A stretch of 64,000 nt of DNA from JALYNX01 sp040902845 (GCA_040902845.1 JBBDWM010000037.1:8781-72780); one strand, 5' to 3'; positions 1-8,268 are shown, counted from the stretch's first letter. Made by a program: numbers and translations. The notes: a model not told the origin generated them from the letters alone.

Positions 1-1225
1 GATCGGTGTCTCCGTCGACCGCGGCGACATCTCGCACTACGTGACTGCCTTTCGTCAGAGTGCCGGTCTTGTCGAACAGGACGATGTCGACAGTCCTCAT
101 CCGCTCCAACGCCAACCGGTCCTTGACCAGGATCCCGTTGCGTGCCGCCATCCCAGTAGAGATTGAGATCACCAGAGGGATGGCCAGGCCCAGGGCATGG
201 GGACAGGCAATGACCAGAACAGCCACCGTGCTCGTCACCGCCTGATTGGGCTCACCGGCAACCAGCCAGGCGATGAAAGTAACTACAGCGGCACCGACAG
301 CGACATAGAACAAGAGACCAGCTGCTCGGTCGGCGAGAACCTGGGCTCGGGACCGAGACTCCTGGGCCTGAGCGACGAGTCGTTGGATACCCGCCAGGGC
401 GGTGTCGTCGCCAACAGCCTCGACCTCGACGCGAACGGCCGAATCCGTAGCCACCGTTCCCGCCACCACTCTGTCGCCGGGACGTTTCGCAACGGGTTTC
501 GACTCGCCGGTGACCATCGACTCGTCCACCTCGACCTCGCCCTCGGCGATCACACCGTCGGCGGGAATCCTTCCGCCAGGTCGAACCAGCACCAGATCGC
601 CCACTCCAAGTTCGGAGATCGACACGGTCTCGGTCCTGCCGTCCGTGATCCGCTCGGCCTCATCGGGCAGCAACTCAGCCAGTGCGGCCAGAGCGCCCCG
701 TGCCTGCCCGATGGCCCGCATCTCCATCCAATGACCGAGCAGCATGATTGTGATCAGGGCAGCAAGTTCCCACCAGAATTCGAGTTCGAACCATCCAAGG
801 GTGGTGGCAACCGAGGCGACGAAGGCGACGGTGATCGCCATACCGATGAGAAGCATCATTCCCGGCTGACGGTCCCGAACCTCCTGGACCGCCCCCTTCA
901 GGAACGGCGAACCTCCGTAGAAAAAGATCACTGTCCCCAACACCGGCGCCAACCAGTCCGAGCCGGGAAAGGGTGGCGCGGTGTACCCGAACCACTCCTG
1001 GATCGTCTCGCTGTAGAAGACGACCGGGACGGTCAGGGCGAGCGATAGCCAGAAACGGTCCCGGAACATGGCCACGCTGTGGCCGGCGTGTTTGTCGTGC
1101 CCACCCCCATGGCTGTCGTGACTCGCCGCATCCCCTCTCACATGGTCGTGGTGTTTGGTGGAGGCATCTTCTTCGGCGACTGCATGGCCCTCGTGATTCT
1201 CATGGCCGTGATCGTGGTGGGTCAT
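1..1225 (-). CDS. copB: Copper-transporting P1B-type ATPase, CopB-like (partial, C-terminus beyond window)
   Basis: Membrane pump that exports heavy-metal ions, probably copper. The reading frame is open from an ATG at 1225 to the window edge, giving 408 residues. Seen in order: a His-rich N-terminus (about residues 1-50, many HDH/GHEN-type repeats), four hydrophobic segments, the actuator motif MVTGESKP, the transmembrane metal motif ACPHALGLA (Cys341-Pro-His) and the phosphorylation motif DKTGTLT (Asp385). CPH instead of CPC is typical of CopB-type pumps, as is the His-rich N-terminus replacing a CxxC domain. The ATP-binding domain is missing because the window ends. It lies 20 nt downstream of csoR, so both are probably one copper-induced operon. 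An AAGGA lies about 9 nt before the start. Confidence 0.93.
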   Translation of the reverse strand, partial: MTHHDHGHENHEGHAVAEEDASTKHHDHVRGDAASHDSHGGGHDKHAGHSVAMFRDRFWLSLALTVPVVFYSETIQEWFGYTAPPFPGSDWLAPVLGTVIFFYGGSPFLKGAVQEVRDRQPGMMLLIGMAITVAFVASVATTLGWFELEFWWELAALITIMLLGHWMEMRAIGQARGALAALAELLPDEAERITDGRTETVSISELGVGDLVLVRPGGRIPADGVIAEGEVEVDESMVTGESKPVAKRPGDRVVAGTVATDSAVRVEVEAVGDDTALAGIQRLVAQAQESRSRAQVLADRAAGLLFYVAVGAAVVTFIAWLVAGEPNQAVTSTVAVLVIACPHALGLAIPLVISISTGMAARNGILVKDRLALERMRTVDIVLFDKTGTLTKGSHVVRDVAAVDGDTD

Positions 1226-1245
1226 CGTTCCGATCCTTCGTGGTA

Positions 1246-1515
1246 TCAGGAGCGGACGAGACGCTCGATCGCCTTGGTGGCTTCGGTCACCATCCGGTCG
1301 GCCGTGACGACGTCACCGGCATCAGTGGCTTCACGGACGCAGTGGCGGACATGTTCGTCCACAAGCCCGACCGCCACTCCCCTGAGGGCCGCAGACACCG
1401 AGTTGATCTGGGTCAGTACGTCGATGCAGTAGGTGTCCTCGTTGATCATCCGTTGCAGACCTCGCACCTGACCCTCGATTCGCGCCAGCCGCTGCAAGTA
1501 ATCGTCCTTGTTCAT
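1246..1515 (-). CDS. csoR: Copper-sensing repressor CsoR
   Basis: DUF156-family metal-responsive repressor of 89 residues. The family signature RLARIEGQVRGL is near the N-terminus. The Cu(I) ligands Cys30, His55 and Cys59 have the same spacing as the known CsoR triad (C-x24-H-x3-C), which supports a copper sensor rather than an FrmR- or RcnR-type sensor. It precedes the CopB-type ATPase on the same strand. A GTG at 1530 with GGAG upstream is an alternative start that would add five residues. Copper binding should release the operator just upstream and induce both this gene and the pump, and perhaps the divergent cupredoxin. Confidence 0.92.
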   Translation of the reverse strand: MNKDDYLQRLARIEGQVRGLQRMINEDTYCIDVLTQINSVSAALRGVAVGLVDEHVRHCVREATDAGDVVTADRMVTEATKAIERLVRS

Positions 1516-1541
1516 CTCATAACCACGCACTGCATCTCCGC

Positions 1542-1563
1542 GTAGGGTAGGGGGGTATCCTAC
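1542..1563. promoter_or_regulatory. Candidate CsoR operator
   Basis: A G-tract (TAGGGGGGTAT) flanked by the inverted arms GTAGG (1542-1546) and CCTAC (1559-1563). It lies between csoR and the divergent cupredoxin gene, about 30 bp from each start. G-tract pseudo-palindromes are what CsoR proteins bind, so autoregulation and shared control of both directions are inferred. Confidence 0.6.
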
Positions 1564-1593
1564 AACCATCTGTTCCAGTTGTTAGGAGTTGTC

Positions 1594-1874
1594 ATGTTCA
1601 CAAAGCCACCGCGCAGCCTCGCGTTCGTTTCGATACTCGCTTTTCTGTTGCTCACCGCCTGTGAAACCTCGGGGTCTTCCTCGCCACCGACGATCCGGCG
1701 TTCGATCCGGGCGATATGGCGGTGAGGGCAGGGGAGACGATCACCTTCCGCATCGTCAACGACGGAACCGTTGTGCACGACTTCACACTTGGAGATAGCG
1801 CCATCCAAGACGAGCACGAGGAGGAGATGGCTGAGATGGGCGGGATGAAGGGACAGATCACGGTCGAGTCGTGA
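1594..1874 (+). pseudogene. Frameshifted cupredoxin-like lipoprotein
   Basis: From ATG 1594 (AGGAG upstream) the frame encodes a lipoprotein signal (FLLLTAC, Cys at residue 23) and then stops after about 43 residues at 1723-1725. From about 1674 a second frame encodes FDPGDMAVRAGETITF, VHDFTLG and a Met/His-rich end, a typical small cupredoxin domain, ending TGA 1872-1874. The two parts are separated by a -1 (or +2) shift near the GGGG run at 1671-1674. Together they would make a membrane-anchored periplasmic-side copper protein, matching the neighbouring copper genes. The cause may be a real mutation or a sequencing/assembly error; the intact second half favours an error or a recent mutation. 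Confidence 0.72.
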
Positions 1875-2320
1875 AAACTTTGCGTGTGATCAAAGAGACC
1901 GCGATGGTCCTGATTCTCGTCTCCCTGGTTTCGGCATGTGGCGGCGATTCGGATTCAGGCGAACCGATAGACAATCAGCGGGTGGCTCGGGGCGAGGACC
2001 TGTATCAGGAAAACTGCGCCTCATGCCACCGGCCTGATCTCTCCGGAGATCCCGATTGGAAGACGCCCAACGCCGACGGCTCTTATCCGCCGCCGCCACA
2101 CGACTCGTCGGGCCACACTTGGCACCACTCCGATCAGGCACTGCTGGCAATCATCCGGGATGGGTCCGACTTCCCCCAAACGCGGATGCCCTCCTTCGGG
2201 GACAAGCTCACCGACGACGACATCGGCGCCATCCTCGACTATTTCAAGGCCAACTGGGGCCCCGAAGAGCGGAAGTACCAACGACAGATCACCGAGCAGG
2301 AGTCCCAGCTCGGGAATTAG
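1871..2320 (+). CDS. Cytochrome c lipoprotein
   Basis: Lipoprotein of 149 residues with one heme c site. The GTG start overlaps the cupredoxin stop (GTGA), so translation is probably coupled. The signal peptide ends in the lipobox LVSAC (Cys23). The heme motif is CASCH (Cys49, Cys52, His53), and a later MPSFGDKLTDDDIGAI stretch supplies the likely distal Met and the class I C-terminal helix. A His/Pro-rich segment (PPPPHDSSGHTWHHSD) between them is unusual and could bind metal. It would sit on the outer face of the membrane and pass single electrons; its partner is unknown, and the copper neighbourhood suggests the adjacent cupredoxin. Confidence 0.88.
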   Translation: MKTLRVIKETAMVLILVSLVSACGGDSDSGEPIDNQRVARGEDLYQENCASCHRPDLSGDPDWKTPNADGSYPPPPHDSSGHTWHHSDQALLAIIRDGSDFPQTRMPSFGDKLTDDDIGAILDYFKANWGPEERKYQRQITEQESQLGN

Positions 2321-2406
2321 GCATTGGCATCCGCCTCCCTTTGGCCAGTTCGACGGGTCTTAAGGCCCCGTTTCACGTCGGCTAAGGCGAATACGGTCGA
2401 GTCGAG

Positions 2407-2637
2407 ATGACCGACATGTGGTGTGACTGGAGCACTATGGGATTCTTCGGCATGACAATGATGATCCTCCTCTGGGGAGCGATCGTCGCCCTAGTGATCC
2501 GGGCGATCCGATCCAGCAACACGACCCGCGACCGATACGAATCCGATGCGCTGAGCATCTTGGAGCGCCACCTCGCCACCGGTGAGATCGACCGCGAGCA
2601 GTTCGAAGAGAGAAAGCGACTCTTGGACCGGTCCTGA
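2407..2637 (+). CDS. Small membrane protein with SHOCT domain
   Basis: A 76-residue protein: one transmembrane segment (about residues 15-33) and then a SHOCT-type helical hairpin (ILERHLATGEIDREQFEERK) at the C-terminus. SHOCT is a short oligomerisation module often found at the ends of small membrane proteins; the specific role is not known. It follows the cytochrome c gene by 86 nt on the same strand. Confidence 0.75.
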   Translation: MTDMWCDWSTMGFFGMTMMILLWGAIVALVIRAIRSSNTTRDRYESDALSILERHLATGEIDREQFEERKRLLDRS

Positions 2638-2713
2638 GGCCCCTCCATGCCGAGCCACATCCACGCCGCGGTGTGCACGAAGGTGCCTGGCGCTTCTACC
2701 TACAGTCCCTTGA

Positions 2714-3055
2714 ATGACCGCCTTCAGATCGATCAGCCTCTTCGTCGTCGCTGCCCTAGCCGAGATTGGAGGCGCCTACCTGATATGGCAAGGCGTCCGC
2801 CAACGACGTGGAATGTTGTTCGTCATCGCCGGTGTCGTCGCTCTCGGGTTGTACGGATTCGTAGCGACCTTCCAACCCAGCCCACATTTCGGTCGGATCC
2901 TCGCCGCCTACGGAGGAGTGTTCGTGGCAGGTTCTCTCGCCTGGGGCGTCATTTTCGACGGATTCCGACCCGACCGCTACGACCTGATCGGCGCCGGGAT
3001 CTGCCTCATCGGAGTCGCCGTGATCATGTATGCGCCCCGTAGCGGACTGAACTAG
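2714..3055 (+). CDS. YnfA/UPF0060 family membrane protein
   Basis: A 113-residue protein with four predicted transmembrane helices. Recognisable family features are AALAEIGGAYLIW near the start, the middle RILAAYGGVFVAGSLAWG and the closing DLIGAGICLIGVAVIMYAPR. YnfA proteins are small-multidrug-resistance-like in topology; transport of a substrate is suspected but not shown for most members. The length matches the family (about 108-113). Confidence 0.9.
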   Translation: MTAFRSISLFVVAALAEIGGAYLIWQGVRQRRGMLFVIAGVVALGLYGFVATFQPSPHFGRILAAYGGVFVAGSLAWGVIFDGFRPDRYDLIGAGICLIGVAVIMYAPRSGLN

Positions 3056-3059
3056 AGAC

Positions 3060-3800
3060 TTAGGAGAACTTGGTCACCGGTCTCTCCTGTAGCTCCTCGT
3101 CGACGTAGATGTCGACCTTCTCGTTGTAGAACGAAACCAACCCGGCGATCTTCTGCGACTCGGGGAGTGGGGTGTCATAGCCCCAGAGGATGTTCTCGTG
3201 GACCTGGCCGTTGACCGTCGCCGACCAGTACCGGGCATTGCCCTTGTAAGGGCAGGCCGTGGAACGGCTGGTGGGCGTCATCAGGTGCATCCGAACGTCG
3301 GTCTTAGGGAGGTAGTAGCGGGGTGGGAGCCCGGTCTCGAAGAGGAACGATCCGTTGCTGGAGTCAGCCACGGTCACCCCGTCGATCTCGACTCGGACCC
3401 GCCGACCCGAGGGCAGGATGTCGATACGGGTGTTGGGATCCCGAGCGTGCGTGTAGACCTCCTCGTCCTCCTCGAACCAATGATCCATGGTCATCCACAC
3501 GAAGCCGATGTGACCTTCGAGCTCGGGGACCTGACGATCGAGAAAGGCGTAGGCCGCTCCCTCGCTTGTCCCGGCCTTGACGACGTATCGGGTTGCGATG
3601 CCCAACCCCGAGGAGTCCCGGGTCTCGCCGGTCTCCGCCAAGAGATCGGTCCTGACGTCGGTCTCGGGGAAGTAGTAGTTGGGGAAAAAGGGGTTCTCCC
3701 ACACGAGGAGGGGCCTCGTGGTGTCGGCCACGATCTCCCCGCCCAGCATCACCCTCACCCGTTTCAATCCTGACTCGGTGCGAACGTTTGGCATGGTCAC
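3060..3800 (-). CDS. Tandem DUF427 domain protein
   Basis: A 246-residue soluble protein made of two DUF427 units (about residues 1-120 and 125-246). Each repeats the order R-V-x-DG/GG-x-V-A-D-(S/T), then PxYY(L/F)PxTDV and a CP(Y/x)KG-like or matching segment. The function of DUF427 is unknown; the fold is a small all-beta barrel. It is convergent with the YnfA gene, the stops being about 4 nt apart. Confidence 0.85.
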   Translation of the reverse strand: MTMPNVRTESGLKRVRVMLGGEIVADTTRPLLVWENPFFPNYYFPETDVRTDLLAETGETRDSSGLGIATRYVVKAGTSEGAAYAFLDRQVPELEGHIGFVWMTMDHWFEEDEEVYTHARDPNTRIDILPSGRRVRVEIDGVTVADSSNGSFLFETGLPPRYYLPKTDVRMHLMTPTSRSTACPYKGNARYWSATVNGQVHENILWGYDTPLPESQKIAGLVSFYNEKVDIYVDEELQERPVTKFS

Positions 3801-3848
3801 CTCGTCAACCTCGAAGGCGGGTTCGAGATTCCGCGGGAGATCCGGCAG

Positions 3849-4271
3849 CTATCGGAGGACGGCGACCACGCCGGCGAAGATGCCGGTCAATGCAGTCATG
3901 GCCCCGATGGTGGTAACCGTGTAGGTGCGGAGCTGATCCCGCATCGTCTCCTGGAGACCGTAGAACCGCTCGTCCATCCGCTCGAAGCGTTCTTCCATCC
4001 GCTCGAAGCGTTCTTCCATCCGATCGAAGCGGGACTCCAGCACATCGAAGCGGGACTCCAGATGCTGGAGATCGGCCCGCACCTCTGCAATGTCGGCCCG
4101 CGTAGCCGCGACGTCGGCTTTGGTCGCCAGGCCCTCCGCGTCATGGGCAGGGAGATGAGTCATCAGCGTCTCGGCGTGCTCACGGCCAAGCACCTCCTCG
4201 AGACGAGCATACAACTCGCGCCGCGCCAACTCAGAAGCCGTCACACCAGTCAGTGTGCCTGGCGAGTTCAC
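3849..4271 (-). CDS. Coiled-coil protein with C-terminal membrane anchor
   Basis: A 140-residue hypothetical protein. The N-terminal third resembles the start of DUF1640/CCDC90-type proteins (RLEEVLGREHAETLM). The middle is a long coiled coil with a repeating RMEERFE unit, encoded by a nearly perfect 21-bp tandem DNA repeat around 3980-4022. The C-terminus (TVTTIGAMTALTGIFAGVVAVL) is one transmembrane helix. The repeat likely expands by slippage in whole heptads, which preserves the coil. No function can be assigned. Confidence 0.7.
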   Translation of the reverse strand: MNSPGTLTGVTASELARRELYARLEEVLGREHAETLMTHLPAHDAEGLATKADVAATRADIAEVRADLQHLESRFDVLESRFDRMEERFERMEERFERMDERFYGLQETMRDQLRTYTVTTIGAMTALTGIFAGVVAVLR

Positions 4272-4277
4272 CGATTC

Positions 4278-5282
4278 CTAGAGATCTGTTCGGTAGCCGT
4301 TGAGGGCGAGCGCCATCCCCCGGGCCAACTCCATGGATTCCCAATAGGCGCCGAACCTGCCCTTCAACGAGGCTGGGCTCTCGGCGTAGATCCTCCGACC
4401 GAGGATCCTGGAGGCGGTCTCGACGTCCGATCGTCGCTGTTCGGCAAGGGCCCGAAGCAGCGACCGCTCCACCGGGTTCGGGCACAGCTCGGGTCGGGAT
4501 GAGAGCGTTTCCAACAACTCGGCGAGGTCGTGGTCCTCGCCAAGGAGCTCGGCCATCCGATCGAGGGTCATCACCATCCCCAGAACCACCTCGGGCCAGA
4601 GCGGAGTAACGATCTCCATCTGATGCTTCAGGTACTTCACCCGTTTGCGCCACCGGTGAAAGGTGGCGGGGCTAGGTGTCTGGTAGGCCATGACCATCTC
4701 GCTCCGACCCCGTCGATATGTCGCCTTCAACCCGGGACCTATCGTGGAGTAGGAGTCACGGATCCCGATCCCATACACCTCCCGGGCATGGGGATCGGTG
4801 GGCCAGGATGCGTACCGACTGTGGGCTCGTTCCAGGTTGGCCACTACACGGGGCACCAATTCGGGATCTTCCATGGCCCTTGCCTCCACCCGGTCACGGT
4901 TCACCGCCAGCCGCTCCTGTGTCTCCTCGAAGGTCCCCTCGGCAAGCAACGATCCGTAGAGCATCTGGAGATCGTCGAGCGCATTGACCATGACGGCGGC
5001 CGATCTGATACCTGAGACCAGTCGGGCGGTGTCACGCATCGACTCGTTCTCGAAGCGGTAGACCTTCTCCCCGATCTCGGACCGAACCAGGCGAAGCAAA
5101 GCCCTGATCCTCTTCGTCGATTTACGGGCGGTGTGCACCGCCTCACCGAACGCCTCTTCACCGTCATAGAAGCCGGACACGGCGACCTCCATCTCGCTGA
5201 GGCACAGACGTTGGAGACCGGCGCCCAATGGCTCACCCGGATGGAGGCGAAACTCAGGCAGAGACAGGACCACGGTGTCCAT
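4278..5282 (-). CDS. CHAD domain protein
   Basis: A 334-residue helical protein. The CHAD signature is seen as HTARKSTKRIRALLRLVR in the N-terminal half and the second conserved segment FHRWRKRVKYLKHQME in the C-terminal half, both rich in Arg/Lys/His. CHAD domains bind inorganic polyphosphate, and ppk is in this same window. I chose ATG 5282 rather than an upstream in-frame start at 5477 because the longer version overlaps the divergent Nudix gene and lacks similarity. There is no CYTH domain attached. No clear ribosome binding site precedes it. Confidence 0.88.
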   Translation of the reverse strand: MDTVVLSLPEFRLHPGEPLGAGLQRLCLSEMEVAVSGFYDGEEAFGEAVHTARKSTKRIRALLRLVRSEIGEKVYRFENESMRDTARLVSGIRSAAVMVNALDDLQMLYGSLLAEGTFEETQERLAVNRDRVEARAMEDPELVPRVVANLERAHSRYASWPTDPHAREVYGIGIRDSYSTIGPGLKATYRRGRSEMVMAYQTPSPATFHRWRKRVKYLKHQMEIVTPLWPEVVLGMVMTLDRMAELLGEDHDLAELLETLSSRPELCPNPVERSLLRALAEQRRSDVETASRILGRRIYAESPASLKGRFGAYWESMELARGMALALNGYRTDL

Positions 5283-5324
5283 AGACAGTTGCCGGGGAGC
5301 AAGAAGGGTCACCCGGCCAGCGTA

Positions 5325-5771
5325 ATGTCGGGGTCTGTGAGATCCGCGGGTCTTCTCCCCTTCCGCCGACACGACGGCATCGAGGTCCTCGTGGCCCACC
5401 CTGGTGGGCCCTATTTCGCACGTCGCGACAACGGCTGGTGGTCGATCGTCAAGGGCATGGTGGAACAAGACGAGCACGACGAGGCCACCGCTGTCCGTGA
5501 ATTCGAGGAGGAGACCGGGTGGCCTGCCCCACCCAAGCCGTGGATCCCTCTCGGCGACGTGGCCCTGAAGTCACGAAAGATCGTGATCGCCTGGGCGGTG
5601 GAAGCCGACTACGACATCGACACCCTCGTCCCCGGCATGTTCTCAATGGGCCACCAGAAGTTCCCCGAGATCGATCGAGTTCAGTGGATGAGGCCCGAGG
5701 TGGCCCGGGTCAAGCTCAACCCAGCCTTGAGTGTGTTCGTCGATCGTCTGGAACAAGCGCTCCGAACTTGA
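5325..5771 (+). CDS. Nudix hydrolase
   Basis: A 148-residue Nudix-fold protein with a complete Nudix box at about residues 44-66 (G-x5-E-x7-REFEEETGW). It is of the short MutT/Ap4A-like type: the sequence LPFRR...VLVAHPGGPYFARRD resembles predicted NTP pyrophosphohydrolases that lie near phosphate or polyphosphate genes. It is divergent from the CHAD gene (42 nt between starts), which suggests shared control. The substrate cannot be told from sequence. Confidence 0.87.
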   Translation: MSGSVRSAGLLPFRRHDGIEVLVAHPGGPYFARRDNGWWSIVKGMVEQDEHDEATAVREFEEETGWPAPPKPWIPLGDVALKSRKIVIAWAVEADYDIDTLVPGMFSMGHQKFPEIDRVQWMRPEVARVKLNPALSVFVDRLEQALRT

Positions 5772-5815
5772 GGTTCAAGCCGTACGAGACTTCAGACGGA
5801 AAACGGAGAACGAAC

Positions 5816-6211
5816 ATGACCGACATGCCCCAGACAGCAGCCGAGTGGCGACAGAAGCTCAACCCCGAGCAATACCAGGTGCTGCGTGAGGCCGGGACCG
5901 AACGGGCCTTCAGCGGCAAGTACTGGAACGCCAAGACCCCGGGCACCTATCGCTGCGCCGGGTGCGGTGAGGAGTTGTTCTCCAGTGACACCAAGTTCGA
6001 CTCGGGGTCGGGCTGGCCCAGCTTCTACCAACCGCTACAGCTGGAGAAGGTCGACGAGGAGACAGACAGCTCATACGGGATGGTCCGCACCGAGGTCAGG
6101 TGTGCCAACTGTGGCGGTCATCTCGGGCATGTCTTCGACGACGGGCCCAACCCGACCGGGCTCCGTTACTGCATCAACTCTGCGTCGTTGGACCTGGACG
6201 AGGAGGGCTGA
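5816..6211 (+). CDS. msrB: Peptide-methionine (R)-S-oxide reductase
   Basis: Repairs oxidised methionine in proteins (R epimer). The 131-residue length is normal. Structural zinc ligands Cys47/Cys50 (CAGC) and Cys96/Cys99 (CANC) are present, as are GSGWPSF and the catalytic Cys119 in RYCIN with the HLGHVFDDGP stretch. The start is ATG 5816, 44 nt after the Nudix stop; both are probably one transcript. Confidence 0.96.
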   Translation: MTDMPQTAAEWRQKLNPEQYQVLREAGTERAFSGKYWNAKTPGTYRCAGCGEELFSSDTKFDSGSGWPSFYQPLQLEKVDEETDSSYGMVRTEVRCANCGGHLGHVFDDGPNPTGLRYCINSASLDLDEEG

Positions 6212-6230
6212 GCGCGGGAAGGCTTGGCGG

Positions 6231-6812
6231 TCAACTCCGAGACTGAAATCGGGCCAGAAGCTCGGCGAATTGGTCGTCGCGGTCCGTGGGCGGGACCGAT
6301 TCCACCTCGATCCGGCCTTGCACCAGACCGCCTATCTCATCGAGATTCGCCTCGAAACCGTCGAGGATGCGGCGCACCGGTTCGTTGAAGGGTTGCACCG
6401 CGAAGCAGAGCTCATCGACACCATTGGCCCGAGCCGAAGCGACCAGAGCCTCAAAGAGCACCCGGCCCAAGCCTCGACGCTGGAACTGGTCGACCACGGT
6501 CAGCGCGATATCAGCGCAGACATCTTCGGAAAGTCGTATGTAACGGCCCACCCCGGCAGGAACATCGTCGATGACCGCACCCCAGGCCACGTGGCCCACC
6601 TGGTCGACATTGGTCAGGTAGTCGAGCTCCGCCCCGGTGAGGTGGTCGACTCCCGTGCCGAAGCGGGCGAAACGACTCTCGATCGACATCTGGCTCAGAC
6701 CCTCGGCGAGTAGGACTCGATCGTCGGGCCGGATCGGCCGCAGTTCGGCGATCGACCCATCACGGAGTGTGATGCTGATGGTCGGGAGACCTGGTGTTGC
6801 TGTCTCTGACAT
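6231..6812 (-). CDS. GNAT family N-acetyltransferase
   Basis: A 193-residue GCN5-type acetyltransferase. The acetyl-CoA loop reads QRRGLGRVLFEALV, preceded by the beta-strand DIALTVV, and the N-terminus (LRPIRPDD) is typical. The domain resembles the GNAT modules of protein lysine acetyltransferases of actinobacteria (Pat-like), but there is no cyclic-nucleotide domain. Its start lies 5 nt from a perfect 18-bp palindrome shared with the divergent methyltransferase gene. The substrate is unknown. Confidence 0.85.
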   Translation of the reverse strand: MSETATPGLPTISITLRDGSIAELRPIRPDDRVLLAEGLSQMSIESRFARFGTGVDHLTGAELDYLTNVDQVGHVAWGAVIDDVPAGVGRYIRLSEDVCADIALTVVDQFQRRGLGRVLFEALVASARANGVDELCFAVQPFNEPVRRILDGFEANLDEIGGLVQGRIEVESVPPTDRDDQFAELLARFQSRS

Positions 6813-6816
6813 TAGG

Positions 6817-6834
6817 TGCTTGCTATAGCAAGCA
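6817..6834. promoter_or_regulatory. 18-bp perfect palindrome between divergent genes
   Basis: TGCTTGCTATAGCAAGCA reads the same on both strands. It lies 5 nt upstream of the GNAT ATG and 41 nt upstream of the methyltransferase ATG. A perfect palindrome of this length in a 62-bp divergent promoter region is the form of a dimeric repressor operator. The regulator is not identified. Confidence 0.55.
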
Positions 6835-6874
6835 TACCGCGAGCAGACATCCTATTCCTGTAACTTCTTCGTCG

Positions 6875-7801
6875 ATGGCGCGGCAGAGACTGGCAACGGT
6901 CACATCGGAATTTGGCTCGGGAAAGAGGGAATCACACGATTCCTCACCCTTCTACGAGCGCTTCAACCCACCCCTGATCTCGGAAGACGAGCAGGTCGCG
7001 TCTCCGGTCGCGGTGAATGCCCTGTTTCATGGTGACGCCAGGGACATGACCGAGACCCAGGTCGCCGATCGCTCGGTGGCTTTGATGATCACCTCACCCC
7101 CCTATTTCGCCGGCAAGGAGTACGAAACCGACACCACCACCGGCCATGTTCCGGCCAGCTACATCGAGTACCTGGAACTGCTCGAGGAGGTGCTCGCGGT
7201 GTGTCTTCGCAAGCTGGAGCCGGGCGGTCGGATGGCGGTGAACGTCGCCAATCTCGGACGAAAGCCATACCGTTCATTGTCGGCCGACGTCATGGCCATC
7301 CTCCAGGACCGGTTGGGCATGCTGCTCAGAGGAGAGATCATCTGGCAGAAGGCGAAAGGAGCAGGAGGCAGCTGTGCCTGGGGATCGTATCGTTCGCCAC
7401 AGAACCCGGTGCTCAGGGATGTGACCGAAAGGGTTGTGGTGGCTTCCAAAGGACGATTCGACCGGGCGGTCAAGAGAGCAAAGAGAGAAGCGCTTGGCAT
7501 GCCCCACGAGGCGACCATCGAAACCGAGGAGTTCCTCGAGGCGACCCTCGACGTCTGGGAGATTCCCTCGGAACGGGCCAGTAGAGTCGGCCACCCGGCA
7601 CCCTTCCCGGTGGCACTTCCCCGCCGCCTGATCGAGCTCTACACCTACGCCGATGACCTGGTGCTCGACCCGTTCATCGGGTCGGGGAGCACCGCGGTCG
7701 CAGCGGTCGAGGCCGCCCGCCACTATGTGGGCTTCGACACCGATGCCGGCTATCTCGCTCTCGCCGAGGAGCGGATCGCGGCGAGCGCCACGGGCAAGTG
7801 A
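6875..7801 (+). CDS. Solitary DNA methyltransferase (N4-cytosine or N6-adenine, beta class)
   Basis: A 308-residue amino-methyltransferase. The catalytic motif TSPPY is at residues 73-77 and the SAM-binding motif DPFIGSGST comes near the C-terminus. The order catalytic motif, target-recognition region, SAM motif is the beta class. S in TSPPY is commoner in N4-cytosine enzymes, so 4mC is slightly favoured. No restriction endonuclease gene is nearby; the next gene is a phosphatase overlapping by 4 nt. I chose ATG 6875 because the upstream in-frame extension runs through the palindromic promoter region. It may be an epigenetic regulator rather than part of a restriction system. Confidence 0.85.
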   Translation: MARQRLATVTSEFGSGKRESHDSSPFYERFNPPLISEDEQVASPVAVNALFHGDARDMTETQVADRSVALMITSPPYFAGKEYETDTTTGHVPASYIEYLELLEEVLAVCLRKLEPGGRMAVNVANLGRKPYRSLSADVMAILQDRLGMLLRGEIIWQKAKGAGGSCAWGSYRSPQNPVLRDVTERVVVASKGRFDRAVKRAKREALGMPHEATIETEEFLEATLDVWEIPSERASRVGHPAPFPVALPRRLIELYTYADDLVLDPFIGSGSTAVAAVEAARHYVGFDTDAGYLALAEERIAASATGK

Positions 7802-8268
7802 GGATCCTCACGGTCTGTCTGGGGAACATCTGTCGATCTCCTGCTGCGGCGGCCGCCATCAAGGAGGCTGCGGTGGACGGCGGGTTCGAGGTCGACGTCG
7901 ATTCGGCGGGCACCGGCTCGTGGCACATCGGCCAGCCCCCCCACCCCGAATCGGTGGCGGCCGCGGCACGGGTCGGTCTTCGCGTGGACGGGCGTGCGCG
8001 TCGGGTCACGCCGTCGGACTTCGATCGCTTCGACGTGATACTGGCCATGGATCGCTCCAACTTGCGCGAGCTCACCGCCTTGGCCCCTAACAAGGCGTCA
8101 CAGGCCAAGCTCCGACTGTTCCGCACCTACGACCCCGACTCGGACGAGGACGAGATCCCCGATCCGTGGGGTGGGCCCACCGAGGGTTACGAGGAGACGA
8201 TTCGTATCGTCCGCGCCGCTGCCAGAGGCCTCGTGGAGGACCTCTTCGTCCGGGCTCAAGCCTGGTGA
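7798..8268 (+). CDS. Low-molecular-weight protein-tyrosine-phosphatase
   Basis: A 156-residue cytosolic phosphatase. The P-loop CLGNICRSP gives nucleophile Cys7 and Arg13, and Asp122 in DPWGG is the general acid. This matches the active site of LMW-PTP; arsenate reductases of this fold have a different Cys pattern. The GTG start overlaps the methyltransferase stop (GTGA), so the two are translationally coupled. Its last 13 nt overlap the convergent gene at 8256. Confidence 0.93.
   Translation: MRILTVCLGNICRSPAAAAAIKEAAVDGGFEVDVDSAGTGSWHIGQPPHPESVAAAARVGLRVDGRARRVTPSDFDRFDVILAMDRSNLRELTALAPNKASQAKLRLFRTYDPDSDEDEIPDPWGGPTEGYEETIRIVRAAARGLVEDLFVRAQAW

Noticed and set aside
197..1048. 283-codon + strand open frame
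   Set aside because: It is antisense to the CopB-type ATPase, whose motifs are clear, and has no family features.
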